Notes: generated by a model not told the origin, from the letters alone. Positions 1-9,124 are shown, counted from the stretch's first letter. The stretch is DNA of 64,000 bases from Frigoribacterium sp. SL97 (GCF_026625765.1 NZ_CP113062.1:1488001-1552000); one strand, 5' to 3'. Numbers and translations are program-made.

Positions 1-27
1 GCCGACGACGGGGACCCGCCGGATCGA

Positions 28-68
28 CCACGGCCCGCCTCCCCGCGGGGCGGGACGACGGGCCGTGG
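28..68. terminator. Hairpin terminator downstream of the SDR gene
   Basis: Arms CCACGGCCC (28-36) and GGGCCGTGG (60-68) pair perfectly, with a second small palindrome CCCCGCGGGG inside. It lies 3' of the leftward SDR gene that ends at 103, so it most likely terminates that transcript. No T-tract is present, as is common in high-GC actinobacteria. Confidence 0.55.
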
Positions 69-102
69 CGTCGTCGGGACGACGGAGCCGAGGAGGCGCG
101 GA

Positions 103-990
103 TCAGACCGCGGGCATCGCTCCGGCGATCGTGATGGTCGCGCCCGAGGTGTAGCTCGACTCCGGGCTCACCAGGTGCACGTACGCGGCGGCGAGCTCGG
201 CGGGCTGGCCGGGGCGACCGAACGGCGCCTGGCCGCCGAACTGCGACACCGTCTCGGCGTCGTCGGAGCCGGGCTGCAGGGGCGTCCAGACCGGGCCGGG
301 GGAGACCTGGTTGACGCGGATTCCCTTGGGCGCGAGCTGCTGCGCGAGGCCCGAGGTGAAGACGCCGATCGCACCCTTGGTGAGCGCGTAGTCGATCTTG
401 TCCGGGCTCGGCTGCGTGCCCTGCACCGAGCCGGTCGTCACGATCGACGAACCGGGCTCGAGGTGGGGGATGGCGGCCTGGGTCAGCCAGAACAGCGAGT
501 AGACGTTGGTCTTGATGGTCGAGTCGATGTCCTCGGTGGTGAGCGTGAGGATGTCGTCGTTGCTCTTCATCCGACCAGCCACCATGACGAGGGTGTCGAG
601 CCCGCCGAACTCGTCGACGGCCTTCTGCACGAGGTCCTTGCAGTACTGCTCGTCCGAGATGTCGCCGGGGACGAGGACGGCCTTGCGCCCCTCGCCCTCG
701 AGCAGGTCGCGCACCTCCTCGGCGTCCTTCTGCTCGCTGGGAAGGTAGCTGAGCACGAGGTCGGCGCCCTCGCGGCTGAGCGCGATCGCGGCGGCGCGAC
801 CGATGCCCGAGTCCGCGCCGGTGACGACGCCGCGGAAGCCGGTGAGGCGCTCCTTGCCGACGTAGCTGGTCTCGCCGTGGTCGGGCTTGGGGTCCATCTT
901 CCAGGCCTCGCCCGGCAGCGACTGCTCCTGCTTCGGGAACGGCGGCGCGGGGTAGAGGTCGACCGGGTTCTTCTTGTCGTATTGGCTCAT
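103..990 (-). CDS. SDR family oxidoreductase (YghA / general-stress-protein-39 type)
   Basis: This 295-aa cytoplasmic protein is a classical short-chain dehydrogenase with an N-terminal extension of about 50 residues (DLYPAPPFPKQEQ), typical of the YghA/GSP39 subgroup. The Rossmann motif TGADSGIG is at residues 57-64, the catalytic Ser is near 188 and the YxxxK pair is Y201/K205. The usual NNAG stretch reads MVAG near 136-139, so the Asn is not in its normal place. The C-terminal SGATITIAGA resembles the SGQxLxVDGG end of the family. ATG at 990 gives the expected N-terminus. It is divergent from Ku, sharing about 90 bp. Substrate unknown; such proteins are often stress-induced NAD(P)H-dependent aldehyde or ketone reductases. 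Confidence 0.9.
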   Translation of the reverse strand: MSQYDKKNPVDLYPAPPFPKQEQSLPGEAWKMDPKPDHGETSYVGKERLTGFRGVVTGADSGIGRAAAIALSREGADLVLSYLPSEQKDAEEVRDLLEGEGRKAVLVPGDISDEQYCKDLVQKAVDEFGGLDTLVMVAGRMKSNDDILTLTTEDIDSTIKTNVYSLFWLTQAAIPHLEPGSSIVTTGSVQGTQPSPDKIDYALTKGAIGVFTSGLAQQLAPKGIRVNQVSPGPVWTPLQPGSDDAETVSQFGGQAPFGRPGQPAELAAAYVHLVSPESSYTSGATITIAGAMPAV

Positions 991-1083
991 GACGTCCACG
1001 GTGCCCTCGCCGCGCCTCCGCCGCTCGGGGGTCTGTACCCCACCGGTGGTCATTCGGATCGCACGCGGAGAAAGATGAGCGTC

Positions 1084-2073
1084 ATGCGATCGATCTGGAA
1101 GGGCGCGATCACGTTCGGGCTCGTCAACGTCCCCGTCAAGTTGTACAGCGCCACCGAGGACCACGACGTGTCCCTGCACCAGGTGCACGACGCCGACGGC
1201 GGCCGCATCCGGTACCAGCGGAAGTGCGAGATCTGCGGCAAGGTCGTCGACTACGAGCACATCGACAAGGCGTACGACGACGGCGACCGCACCGTGGTGA
1301 TCACGGGTGACGACCTGAAGTCGCTCCCCGAGGAGCGCTCGCGCGAGATCGACGTGCTCGAGTTCGTCCCGAGCGACCAGGTCGACCCGATCATGCTCGA
1401 CCGCAGTTACTTCCTCGAGCCGGACGGCACCTCGCCCAAGGCCTACGTGCTGCTGCGCCGGACCCTCGAGGAGACCGACCGCACGGCCATCGTCCACTTC
1501 TCGCTGCGGCAGAAGACCCGGCTCGCGGCCCTGCGCGTCCGCGGCGACGTGCTGATGCTGCAGACCCTGCTCTGGGACGACGAGGTGCGCGAGGCACGGT
1601 TCCCGGCGCTCGAGAAGCAGACGCGCGTCAGCGACAAGGAGCTCGACATGTCGTCGTCGCTCGTGGACTCGTTGAGCGACGACTTCGAGCCCGCGGACTT
1701 CAGCGACGACTACCAGGAGCAATTGCGACAGCTGATCGACGCGAAGCTGGAGGAAGGTGAGTCGCTCGACACGGACGCCACCTTCGGCGAGAAGCCCGAG
1801 GACGACGACGAGGGCGGCGAGGTCATCGACCTGATGGAGGCGCTGCGTCGGTCGGTCGAGAAGAACCGGTCGGGCGGACATCCGAAGCCGACCAAGAAGG
1901 CCGCGTCGACGTCGGCGACGAAACCCGCCGCGAAGAAGTCGCCTGCGAAGAAGGAGCCCTCGAAGCAGGAGTCCTCGCGGTCGACGTCCGGAGGGTCGGG
2001 TTCCGCGGCGAGGAAGAAGCCCGCCTCGTCCGCCTCCGGCAAGAAGGCGGCCCCGAAGAAGAAGGCCGGCTGA
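1084..2073 (+). CDS. ku: Ku protein, non-homologous end-joining DNA-end binder
   Basis: This 329-aa bacterial Ku is expected to form a homodimeric ring on double-strand breaks and recruit LigD. The N-terminus MRSIWKGAITFGLVNVPVK is the family signature, and the Ku beta-barrel covers about residues 1-250. After about residue 260 the chain becomes a Lys/Ala/Ser-rich tail (KKAAPKKKAG at the end), the extended basic tail that many actinobacterial Ku proteins use for DNA binding. An upstream ATG at 1075 (MSV extension) lies closer to the GGAGAAAG ribosome site and is an alternative start; 1084 matches the family N-terminus. No ligD is present in this window. It is convergent with the Rho_N-type gene, 9 bp apart. 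Confidence 0.93.
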   Translation: MRSIWKGAITFGLVNVPVKLYSATEDHDVSLHQVHDADGGRIRYQRKCEICGKVVDYEHIDKAYDDGDRTVVITGDDLKSLPEERSREIDVLEFVPSDQVDPIMLDRSYFLEPDGTSPKAYVLLRRTLEETDRTAIVHFSLRQKTRLAALRVRGDVLMLQTLLWDDEVREARFPALEKQTRVSDKELDMSSSLVDSLSDDFEPADFSDDYQEQLRQLIDAKLEEGESLDTDATFGEKPEDDDEGGEVIDLMEALRRSVEKNRSGGHPKPTKKAASTSATKPAAKKSPAKKEPSKQESSRSTSGGSGSAARKKPASSASGKKAAPKKKAG

Positions 2074-2082
2074 CCGCGACGG

Positions 2083-2361
2083 TCAGTGTTCGCGGAGCGC
2101 CTCGATCAGGTCGGCCTTCTTCAGGTCGGAGTAGCCGGTCACGCCGAATTCCTTCGCGCGTGCCTTGAGTTCCTCCACCGTCCAGTCGTCGTACGACCCG
2201 GACTTCCCGCCCTTGGCGGCCACCTTCTTCTCGCTGTTGCCCTTCTGGGCGGCGGCGTTCGAGATGCGCGCGGCCTTCTCCTTCGACGCCCCCTCGTCGC
2301 GGAGTGCCTCGTACATGTCGGGGTTCTTCAGCTGCGGGGGAGTCTCGTCCTTCGGTGTCAT
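2083..2361 (-). CDS. Small protein with C-terminal Rho_N (SAP-like) domain
   Basis: This 92-aa basic protein has two parts. The N-terminal half (NPDMYEALRDEGASKEKAARISNA) matches a small actinobacterial family with a conserved YEALR..G.SKEKAARI core. The C-terminal half (about 57-92, WTVEELKARAKEFGVTGYSDLKKADLI) is a Rho termination factor N-terminal-like helix-extension-helix module that can bind nucleic acid. A TACGGT box sits 7 nt before the ATG, suggesting a leaderless mRNA. It lies tail-to-tail with ku. The exact role is unknown; a nucleoid or RNA-associated stress function is only an inference. Confidence 0.85.
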   Translation of the reverse strand: MTPKDETPPQLKNPDMYEALRDEGASKEKAARISNAAAQKGNSEKKVAAKGGKSGSYDDWTVEELKARAKEFGVTGYSDLKKADLIEALREH

Positions 2362-2401
2362 GCGCCCGACCGTACGCCCGGCGCGGCGGCTTGTCGCACC
2401 C

Positions 2402-4801
2402 CTAGGCGCCGAACTGCCAGCCGGTGACGTCGGGGTGGTCCTCGCCGTGCTCGTAGGCGTACGCCCGGGCCGCCTCGCGCCGCGACTCGACGTCCGCCAC
2501 CAGCTCGGGGTGCTCGTCGGCCAGGCCCGGTACGCGGTGGAGCACGTCGAGCACCAACCGGTAGCGGTCGATGTCGTTGAGCATGGCCATGTCGAACGGC
2601 GTCGTGGTGGTGCCCTTCTCCTGGAAGCCGCGCACGTGCAGGTTCGCGTGGTTCGTGCGGCGGTAGGTGAGCCGGTGGACGAGCGACGGGTAGCCGTGGA
2701 AGTCGAAGACGATCGGCTTCGAGGTCGTGAAGAGTGCGTCGAAGTCGTCGTCCGTGAGGCCGTGCGAGTGCTCCCTCGCGTCCTGCAGCCGCATCAGGTC
2801 GACCACGTTGACGACGCGCGTGGTCAGGGACGGCAGCACCTGACGGAGCAGGTCGGCGGCCGCCACGGTCTCGAGGGTCGGCACGTCGCCCGCGCAGGCC
2901 AGCACCACGTCGGGGTCGACCCCGTCGACGGGAGTCCCCTCGGTGCCTGCCCACTCCCAGATGCCGACGCCGCGTCGGACGTGCTCCTCGGCCTCGGGCA
3001 GCGACAGCCAGGCGGGGGATTCCTGTTTGCCGGCGACGATCACGTTGACCGTGTCGGTCGTGCGGAACGCGTGGTCGGCGACGGCGAGCAGCGTGTTGGC
3101 GTCGGGGGCCAGGTAGATGCGCACGAGGTGCGCCTGCTTGTTGACGACGACGTCGAGGAACCCGGGATCCTGGTGCGAGAAGCCGTTGTGGTCCTGCCGC
3201 CAGACGTGCGACGACAACAGGTAGGTGAACGACGAGATCGGCGCGCGCCAGTCGATCTCGTCGGCACTCTCGAGCCACTTCGCATGCTGGTTGAACATCG
3301 AGTCCACGATGTGCACGAAGGCCTCGTAGGTGTTGAGCAGCCCGTGGCGCCCGGTCAGCAGGTAGCCCTCCATGAGTCCCTGCAGCAGGTGCTCGCTCAG
3401 CACCTCCATCACGCGGCCGCTTCGGGCCACGTGCTCGTCGTCGGGCCAGATGTCGGCCGCCCACACCCGCTCGGTCACGTCGAACACCGGGTCGAGTCGG
3501 TTGGACACCGTCTCGTCGGGCCCGAAGAGACGGAAGGTCGACGGGTTGTCGCGCACGATCTCGGCGAGCCACCGGCCGAGGACGCGTGTGGCCTCGGCCT
3601 GGGTGCGGCGATCGTCGGAGGTCTCGACCGCGTGCGCACGGTAGTCCGTGAGGTGCAGGTCACGACGCACGAGACCACCGTTGGACGCCGGGATCGCGCT
3701 CATGCGCTTCGCTCCCCGCGGGCGGAGTCCGTCGAGCCAGGCCACCGGCCGACCCGTCTCGTCGAAGAGCTCGTCGGCGCCGTACGACCGCATCCAGTCG
3801 TCGAGCTGCGCCCGGTGACCGTCGTCCTCGCGCACGCCGCTGAGCGGCACCTGGTGTGCGCGCCAGGTGCCCTCGACGCGCTCGCCGTCGACGACCTTCG
3901 GGCCCGTCCACCCCTTGGGGGTCCGCAGCACGATCATGGGCCACCGCGGGCGTGCGGTGCCGTCGCCGTCGCGGGCCTCCCGCTGCAGCTCGTCGATGCG
4001 GAGGAAGGCGTGGTCGAGGGCGGCGGCCATGCGCTCGTGCACCCGCATCGGGTCCTCGCCGTCGAAACCGCCCGCGACGACGAGCGGCTCGTATCCGTAG
4101 CCCCGCATCAGCTCGAGCAGTTCGCCCTCGGGGATGCGCGAGAGCACCGTCGGGTTGGCGATCTTGTAGCCGTTGAGGTTGAGGATCGGCAGCACGGCCC
4201 CGTCGTGTCGGGCGTCGAGCAGCTTGTTCGCGTGCCAGCTCGTCGCCAATGGCCCGGTCTCGGCCTCGCCGTCGCCGATGACGCAGACGGCCACCAGGTC
4301 GGGGTCGTCGAGCACCGCACCGTAGGCGTGGCTCAACGAGTACCCGAGTTCACCGCCCTCGTTGATCGACCCCGGGGTCTCGGGTGCCGCGTGCGACGGG
4401 ATGCCGCCCGGGAACGAGAACTGCGTGAAGAGCTTCTGCAGTCCCGCCGCGTCTTGCGTCACCTCGGGGAACAGCTCGCTGTAGGTGCCCTCGAGGTACG
4501 TGTTGGCGACCATGGCCGGCCCGCCGTGCCCCGGGCCGCAGACGTACAAGAGGTCGCGGTCGTCGCGCCGGATCACGCGGTTGAGGTGCGCGTAGACGAA
4601 GCTCAGCGCGGGCGACGTGCCCCAGTGGCCGAGGAGGCGCGGTTTGATGTCGTCGCGCGCGATCGGCCGCGTGAGCAGCGCGTTGTCCATCAGGTAGATC
4701 TGCCCGACGGTCAGGTAGTTGGCGGCCCGCCACCACGCGTCGACGAGAGCGAGGTCGTCGGGGGTCGCCGGTGGCATCGGCGTCGAGTGGTCGTTCGTCA
4801 C
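2402..4801 (-). CDS. xfp: Phosphoketolase (xylulose-5-P / fructose-6-P)
   Basis: This 799-aa ThDP-dependent enzyme cleaves xylulose 5-phosphate (and often fructose 6-phosphate) to acetyl phosphate plus an aldose phosphate. Family signatures are EGGELGYSLSHAYG near residue 148 and GDGEAETGP near 177, the latter in the ThDP-binding region. Length and full-length similarity fit XFP. The GTG start at 4801 overlaps the stop of the upstream GH15 gene by 4 nt (GTGA), so the two genes are translationally coupled. Acetyl phosphate from this enzyme and acetate from PoxB (21.9 kb) would feed the same acetyl pool, but no acetate kinase gene is in view. Confidence 0.95.
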   Translation of the reverse strand: MTNDHSTPMPPATPDDLALVDAWWRAANYLTVGQIYLMDNALLTRPIARDDIKPRLLGHWGTSPALSFVYAHLNRVIRRDDRDLLYVCGPGHGGPAMVANTYLEGTYSELFPEVTQDAAGLQKLFTQFSFPGGIPSHAAPETPGSINEGGELGYSLSHAYGAVLDDPDLVAVCVIGDGEAETGPLATSWHANKLLDARHDGAVLPILNLNGYKIANPTVLSRIPEGELLELMRGYGYEPLVVAGGFDGEDPMRVHERMAAALDHAFLRIDELQREARDGDGTARPRWPMIVLRTPKGWTGPKVVDGERVEGTWRAHQVPLSGVREDDGHRAQLDDWMRSYGADELFDETGRPVAWLDGLRPRGAKRMSAIPASNGGLVRRDLHLTDYRAHAVETSDDRRTQAEATRVLGRWLAEIVRDNPSTFRLFGPDETVSNRLDPVFDVTERVWAADIWPDDEHVARSGRVMEVLSEHLLQGLMEGYLLTGRHGLLNTYEAFVHIVDSMFNQHAKWLESADEIDWRAPISSFTYLLSSHVWRQDHNGFSHQDPGFLDVVVNKQAHLVRIYLAPDANTLLAVADHAFRTTDTVNVIVAGKQESPAWLSLPEAEEHVRRGVGIWEWAGTEGTPVDGVDPDVVLACAGDVPTLETVAAADLLRQVLPSLTTRVVNVVDLMRLQDAREHSHGLTDDDFDALFTTSKPIVFDFHGYPSLVHRLTYRRTNHANLHVRGFQEKGTTTTPFDMAMLNDIDRYRLVLDVLHRVPGLADEHPELVADVESRREAARAYAYEHGEDHPDVTGWQFGA

Positions 4802-6726
4802 TGGCCCTCCATGTCGTCGGTGGTGCCCTCACGGCTCATCTCGTCGATGGTGATCGCCGCGTTGACGAGGGCGAGGTGGCTGAGGCCCTGCGGCACGTTG
4901 CCGAGGAACTGCCCGTCGTCGGCGCTGATCATCTCTGTCAGCAGGCCCACGTCGTTCGGCTGCTGCACGAGCTGGTCCATCAGCTCGACCGCTTCCTCCT
5001 GACGGCCCACGCACGCCAGGGCGCTGGCGAGCCAGAAGGCACAGGCCACGAACGTGCCTTCCTCCTGATCGACCTCGCTGTAGCGGAACAGCAGGGGGCC
5101 GGCCGAGAGCCCGCGCTGCATCGCGTCGATGGTGCGGGACATGCGCTCGCCGCGGTCGAAACCGCTGGGGGCGTGCAGCAGCACCGACGCGTCGAGCTTC
5201 TCGCTGCCCGGGTACATGACGTACGAGCCGATCTTCTCGTTCCAGCCGTGCTCGGCGACCCAGTCCTCGATCAGGTCGCGGTTCTTCCGCCAGAAGACGA
5301 CGTCCTCGGGGTCGGGGTGCATCTGGCCGACCTCGGTGAGGTGCAGGGCGGCGTCGATGGCCTGCCAGCAGCCCATCTTGCTGCTCACGTAGTGCTGCTC
5401 GTCCGGCAGCTCCCACATGCCCGAGTCCTTCTCCTGCCAGCGGCGGCAGGCGTCGTCGGCGAAACCGGCGAGCAGGTCGCCGGTGGACTCGTCGAGGATG
5501 TTGCCGTCGGCCGCGTACTGGCTCATGATCGCCAGGATGTCGGCGTAGGTGCCGAGCTGCAGCTGCTCGCCCGCCGGATTGCCCTTGTAGACCGGGCCGA
5601 TGCCGCGCCAGCCCTCGGACCCCGTCTCGTGGGTGCCGTCCGGCACCGAGCCGTCGAGGTTGAGGAAGATGTGCATCGTGCGGCCGTTGGCCTTGAGCGC
5701 CGAGAGCAACCACGAGACGGCTGCCTGGGTCTCTTCTCGCAGGCCGAAGCGGACGAGCGCGTTCACCGTGTAGGCCAGGTCGCGTACCCAGGCGAAGCGG
5801 TAGTCCCAGTTCTTGTCCCCGGTGAAGTTCTCGGGCAGGGCCGCCGTGGCGGCTGCCGCGATCGCGCCGGTGGGGCTGAAGATCAGCAGCTTGAGCGCGA
5901 GGGCGCTGCGCTGCACGGCGTCGGACCACGGGCCGACCCAGTTGAACTCGTCCGACCAGGTCTGCCAGTTGCGGACCGTGCGGTCGATGCCCTGGTCGAC
6001 CACGTGCGGGTCGGGCAGGTGCAGGGGTTCGTCCTCGACGCCGCAGAGACAGATCAACGAGCGCGACCCCTCGTGGGTGGTGAACTCGCCCCAGAACCGG
6101 TGCGGCCCGCCGTGGGCCTCGCCGTCGCCGGGTTCGACCGAGTCGAGGCGGCCGTGCTCGAAGCCGACGAGCGCCAGGTTGATGTCGGCGGCGCGCAGGA
6201 CCGGCCCGTGCAACGTGTCGACCCGGCGAATCGGGTGCGTGCCGAACGTGTTGCCCGGGATCACCGCCCAGCGCATGGCGACCGACCCCGTCACGCCCTC
6301 GATGCGGCGGGCGAGCTCGGCCCAGGGCAGGCGCCCCGCGATGCCGGTGACCAGCGCGTCGGTGATCTGGACGACACCCGTGGAGGTGCGGAAGCGGGTC
6401 ACGAGGACGTTCGTGTTCTCGACGTACTCGCGCTGCACCTCGAAGTCGTCGTCGACGGGACGCAGCTCGATGCGTCCGCCCTTGCCGGCGTCGACGATGC
6501 CGGAGAACACCGGGTCGCTGTCCATGTCGGGCATCGGCAGCCAGTCGATCTGGCCGTCGCGGGCGATGAGGGCGACGGTCCGACCGTCGCCGATCGCCCC
6601 GTAGGAGCGCAGCGGCACGTAGCCGTCGTCCCGGGGGTCGGGGCGGTGCCATTCGCCGGCGGCGGCCGTCGTCGCGCCGAAGTGGTCGGCCTGGATGTCG
6701 TCGGTGGTCTCGAGGGTGTCCGTCAC
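4798..6726 (-). CDS. Glycoside hydrolase family 15 protein (glucoamylase/trehalase-like)
   Basis: This 642-aa cytoplasmic protein lacks a signal peptide. The N-terminal beta-sandwich (YVPLRSYGAIGDGRTVALIARDGQIDW) and the C-terminal (alpha/alpha)6 barrel are typical of bacterial GH15 enzymes, with WDYRFAWVRDLAYTVNALVRFG as the barrel signature. Bacterial members hydrolyse alpha-glucans, isomaltose or trehalose; several actinobacterial paralogues are acid trehalases, so substrate is uncertain. The GTG start at 6726 is the best fit; an AGGAGG lies immediately upstream, unusually close. It overlaps phosphoketolase by 4 nt, so glucose release and phosphoketolase are co-expressed. A copy of the GCGCCTCCT 9-mer (6747-6755) is in the upstream intergenic region. 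Confidence 0.9.
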   Translation of the reverse strand: MTDTLETTDDIQADHFGATTAAAGEWHRPDPRDDGYVPLRSYGAIGDGRTVALIARDGQIDWLPMPDMDSDPVFSGIVDAGKGGRIELRPVDDDFEVQREYVENTNVLVTRFRTSTGVVQITDALVTGIAGRLPWAELARRIEGVTGSVAMRWAVIPGNTFGTHPIRRVDTLHGPVLRAADINLALVGFEHGRLDSVEPGDGEAHGGPHRFWGEFTTHEGSRSLICLCGVEDEPLHLPDPHVVDQGIDRTVRNWQTWSDEFNWVGPWSDAVQRSALALKLLIFSPTGAIAAAATAALPENFTGDKNWDYRFAWVRDLAYTVNALVRFGLREETQAAVSWLLSALKANGRTMHIFLNLDGSVPDGTHETGSEGWRGIGPVYKGNPAGEQLQLGTYADILAIMSQYAADGNILDESTGDLLAGFADDACRRWQEKDSGMWELPDEQHYVSSKMGCWQAIDAALHLTEVGQMHPDPEDVVFWRKNRDLIEDWVAEHGWNEKIGSYVMYPGSEKLDASVLLHAPSGFDRGERMSRTIDAMQRGLSAGPLLFRYSEVDQEEGTFVACAFWLASALACVGRQEEAVELMDQLVQQPNDVGLLTEMISADDGQFLGNVPQGLSHLALVNAAITIDEMSREGTTDDMEGQ

Positions 6727-6857
6727 GCCTCCTACGGTGGCCCAGCGCGCCTCCTCGTGCCCGTCCCTCGCAGTGTTCTGTGTGCCAACAACGGCCTCCG
6801 TACCCCTGGGGGCGAGAAAAGGAGCCGGTGGACATGTCGGGCGGGTAGACCGGTCGG

Positions 6858-7730
6858 ATGCCTCTTCCGACCGGAACCACGTCCGAGCCCCGCTTGTTCT
6901 TCGACGCGAAGGCCACGCTCGGCGAGAGTCCCGTCTGGGACGTCGACGCCCACGAGCTGGTCTGGACCGACATCACGAACGGCCTCCTGCACCGCACGTC
7001 GGCCGACGGCACGAGGGACACGACCGTCGTCGTCGACCCGCCCCTGCCGAGCTTCCAGCGTCGGCGCGGCGGTGGCCTGATCGCGGCCCTCGACGACACC
7101 GTCGTCGTCATGCGGGACGACGGGACCGAGCAGCGGACGATCGCGACCGTCGACCACGCCGACGAGCGCCTGCGCCTCAACGAGGGCAAGTGCGACCCGT
7201 TCGGCGCCTTCGTCGTCGGTGCGACCGACCCCGAGGGCAGCCCCGTGGCCGGTCTCTACCGCGTGGCCCCGGACGGCACGCTCACGCAGCTCCGCGACGA
7301 CTTCGCCACGACCAACGGGTTCGAGTGGAACGACGACGGCAGCGAGATCTACCTCACCGACACCGGCGACGACACGATCTACCGAGCCTCGTGGGATGCC
7401 GACGGCACCCTGGGCGAGCTCGTCCCGTTCTCGTCCCAGGGCGCCCACGACGGCCTGGCCCGCGACGAGCGGGGAGAGTTCTGGGGTGCCATCTACGGCG
7501 AGGGCAAGGTGGTGCACCTGGACGTCGACGGTGGTCTCGTCGACGAGATCACCCTCCCGGTGCCGAACGTCACCGGCATCGGCTTCGGTGGTGACGACCT
7601 GCGGACGTTGTTCGTGCTGTCGGCCCGCGAGGGGCTGAGCGACGAACAGCTCGAGGAGTTCCCGCTGAGCGGCGGCATCTTCGCGCTGGACCTCGACCGG
7701 GCGGCTCGCCCGCCGTTCCTGTTCGGCTGA
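6858..7730 (+). CDS. SMP-30/gluconolactonase/LRE family protein
   Basis: This 290-aa six-bladed beta-propeller hydrolase is of the regucalcin/gluconolactonase type. The metal-binding pattern is recognisable: Glu in LGESPVW near residue 21, Asn in TTNGFEW near 155 and Asp in HDGLARD near 203. The RLNEGKCDPFGAFVVG stretch is characteristic. It probably hydrolyses a sugar lactone in the cytoplasm. A TAGACC box ends 6 nt before the ATG, a near-consensus leaderless arrangement. It is divergent from the GH15 gene and convergent with the FAD oxidoreductase, with a strong hairpin between them. Confidence 0.92.
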   Translation: MPLPTGTTSEPRLFFDAKATLGESPVWDVDAHELVWTDITNGLLHRTSADGTRDTTVVVDPPLPSFQRRRGGGLIAALDDTVVVMRDDGTEQRTIATVDHADERLRLNEGKCDPFGAFVVGATDPEGSPVAGLYRVAPDGTLTQLRDDFATTNGFEWNDDGSEIYLTDTGDDTIYRASWDADGTLGELVPFSSQGAHDGLARDERGEFWGAIYGEGKVVHLDVDGGLVDEITLPVPNVTGIGFGGDDLRTLFVLSAREGLSDEQLEEFPLSGGIFALDLDRAARPPFLFG

Positions 7731-7799
7731 GACCGCCGCCCGTGCGGGCGGGCCCCCCGGGGACGCCCGGCCCGTCGCCCCTGCGACGACCCTCCGACG

Positions 7800-7841
7800 C
7801 GACGACGCCCGCCCGGTCAGCCGATCGGGCGGGCGTCGTCG
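7800..7841. terminator. Bidirectional hairpin terminator
   Basis: Arms GACGACGCCCGCCC (7801-7814) and GGGCGGGCGTCGTC (7827-7840) pair perfectly, extended by one C:G pair, around a 12-nt loop. It sits between the convergent SMP-30 and FAD oxidoreductase genes. Confidence 0.8.
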
Positions 7842-7857
7842 TGCCGACGGCGCGTCC

Positions 7858-9039
7858 TCAGATGCGCCCCACGAGCTCGTCGCGCGGCACGACGCCCGCC
7901 GCGATGACGGTGCGGGCCGCGTCACGCGCCTCCTCGACGTTCCAGAGCAGCACGCCCTCGACCGCGCCGTCGTCGCCCAGGTAGTACGCCACGGCCTCGC
8001 CCTCGCCCTTGTCGTCGACGATCGTCTCGAGCGACGCGTCGAGCGTGCCGACGGCCTCGTACGAGAGGTCGAAGACCTTCGAGTAGTAGTACGGCGTGTG
8101 GTCGTAGACCTCGTCGGCGCCGGTCATGTTGCGACCGACGACGGGGCCCTGCGACTTCGCGTTGTCGACGTGCTCGACGCGGCGGCGCCCGAGGATCGCG
8201 TCCGGGTACGAGGCCACGTCGCCGGCGGCGAACACGTTCGGGTCGCTCGTCCGCAGGTGCTCGTCGACCACGATGCCGTCGTCCACGGCCAGACCCGCGT
8301 CGGCCGCGAGCTGGTCGTCGACCGAGATGCCGAGCCCCACGACGACCGTGTCGGCGTCGAGGGTCGAGCCGTCGTCGAGCCGGAGGTGGACGCCGGCGTC
8401 GTCGGCCGTGCCGCTCTCGACGCGACGTCCGCGCGCCAGCTCGACCCGCGCCTCCTCGAATCTCTTCTCGAACGACGAGGCGAGGGACGCGGGGAACACC
8501 GATCCGCCGAGCACGTCGTCGGGGAAGACCAGCGTCACGCGGGTGTCGTTCTGCACGAGGGCCGCGGCGAGCTCGGTGCCGATGTAGCTGCCGCCCACGA
8601 CGACGACGTGCCGGCCGCCGCCCGAGAGCGAGCGGAGTCGGCGGTAGTCCTCGGCGGTCCGGAAGTACACGACGCGGTCGTCGTCCGGCAGGTCGAGGGC
8701 GACGGGGCTGCCTCCGGTGGCGAGCAGCAGGGCCCCGTAGCCGATCACGTCGCCGCGGTCGGTGGTCACGGTGCGGGCCTCGCGGTCGATCGACTCGACG
8801 AGCGTGCGCAGCCGGATCTCGGCACCCGAGTCGGCGACGGTGCCGAGAGCGTTGTCGGCCTCGGTGTAGTCGGGGTCGGTCCAGAGCTTCTTCGACAGCG
8901 CCGGGCGCGTGTACGGCGCGTCGACGTCGGCGCTGACGATCAGCACCGACGCGTCCGGGGTGGTGTCGTGGATGGCCTTCGCGGCGGCGTCGGCGGTCAT
9001 GCCGCCGCCCACGATGACGTGGTCGAACGATTCGGTCAT
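7858..9039 (-). CDS. NAD(P)/FAD-dependent oxidoreductase (ferredoxin/rubredoxin reductase-like)
   Basis: This 393-aa protein has a pyridine nucleotide-disulfide reductase fold. FAD is bound at HVIVGGGMTADAA (about residues 6-18) and NAD(P)H at VVVVGGSYIGTELAAAL near 148. The FAD-contacting GDVASYPD motif lies near 270. The C-terminal domain ends with VLLWNVEEARDAAR, as in AIF-like and ferredoxin reductases. The frame stays open upstream to 9180, but ATG 9039 follows a GAGGAC ribosome site and gives the family N-terminus. A hairpin separates it from dps upstream. No electron-carrier partner is adjacent, so its acceptor is unknown. Confidence 0.9.
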   Translation of the reverse strand: MTESFDHVIVGGGMTADAAAKAIHDTTPDASVLIVSADVDAPYTRPALSKKLWTDPDYTEADNALGTVADSGAEIRLRTLVESIDREARTVTTDRGDVIGYGALLLATGGSPVALDLPDDDRVVYFRTAEDYRRLRSLSGGGRHVVVVGGSYIGTELAAALVQNDTRVTLVFPDDVLGGSVFPASLASSFEKRFEEARVELARGRRVESGTADDAGVHLRLDDGSTLDADTVVVGLGISVDDQLAADAGLAVDDGIVVDEHLRTSDPNVFAAGDVASYPDAILGRRRVEHVDNAKSQGPVVGRNMTGADEVYDHTPYYYSKVFDLSYEAVGTLDASLETIVDDKGEGEAVAYYLGDDGAVEGVLLWNVEEARDAARTVIAAGVVPRDELVGRI

Positions 9040-9060
9040 GGGGTCGTCCTCTCGACGAGA

Positions 9061-9110
9061 GAGGGCACCGCCCGGGAGGCGCGGGTGGCGCGCTCCCGGA
9101 CGGTGCCCTC
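9061..9110. terminator. Hairpin terminator downstream of dps
   Basis: Arms GAGGGCACCGCCCGGGAG (9061-9078) and CTCCCGGACGGTGCCCTC (9093-9110) pair at 17 of 18 positions. It lies after the leftward dps stop at 9125 and about 20 nt before the next leftward start at 9039, so it may terminate dps or attenuate read-through. Confidence 0.7.
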
Positions 9111-9124
9111 GTGAGGTGGTCGGG

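Noticed and set aside
2165..5002. Very long open frame (about 945 codons) antisense to phosphoketolase
   Set aside because: It is a GC-rich shadow of the real leftward gene: no conserved domain, unnatural Val/Arg/Gly composition and no ribosome site. Similar antisense frames over GH15, SNF2, PNPase, HelD and maltokinase-like genes were rejected for the same reason.
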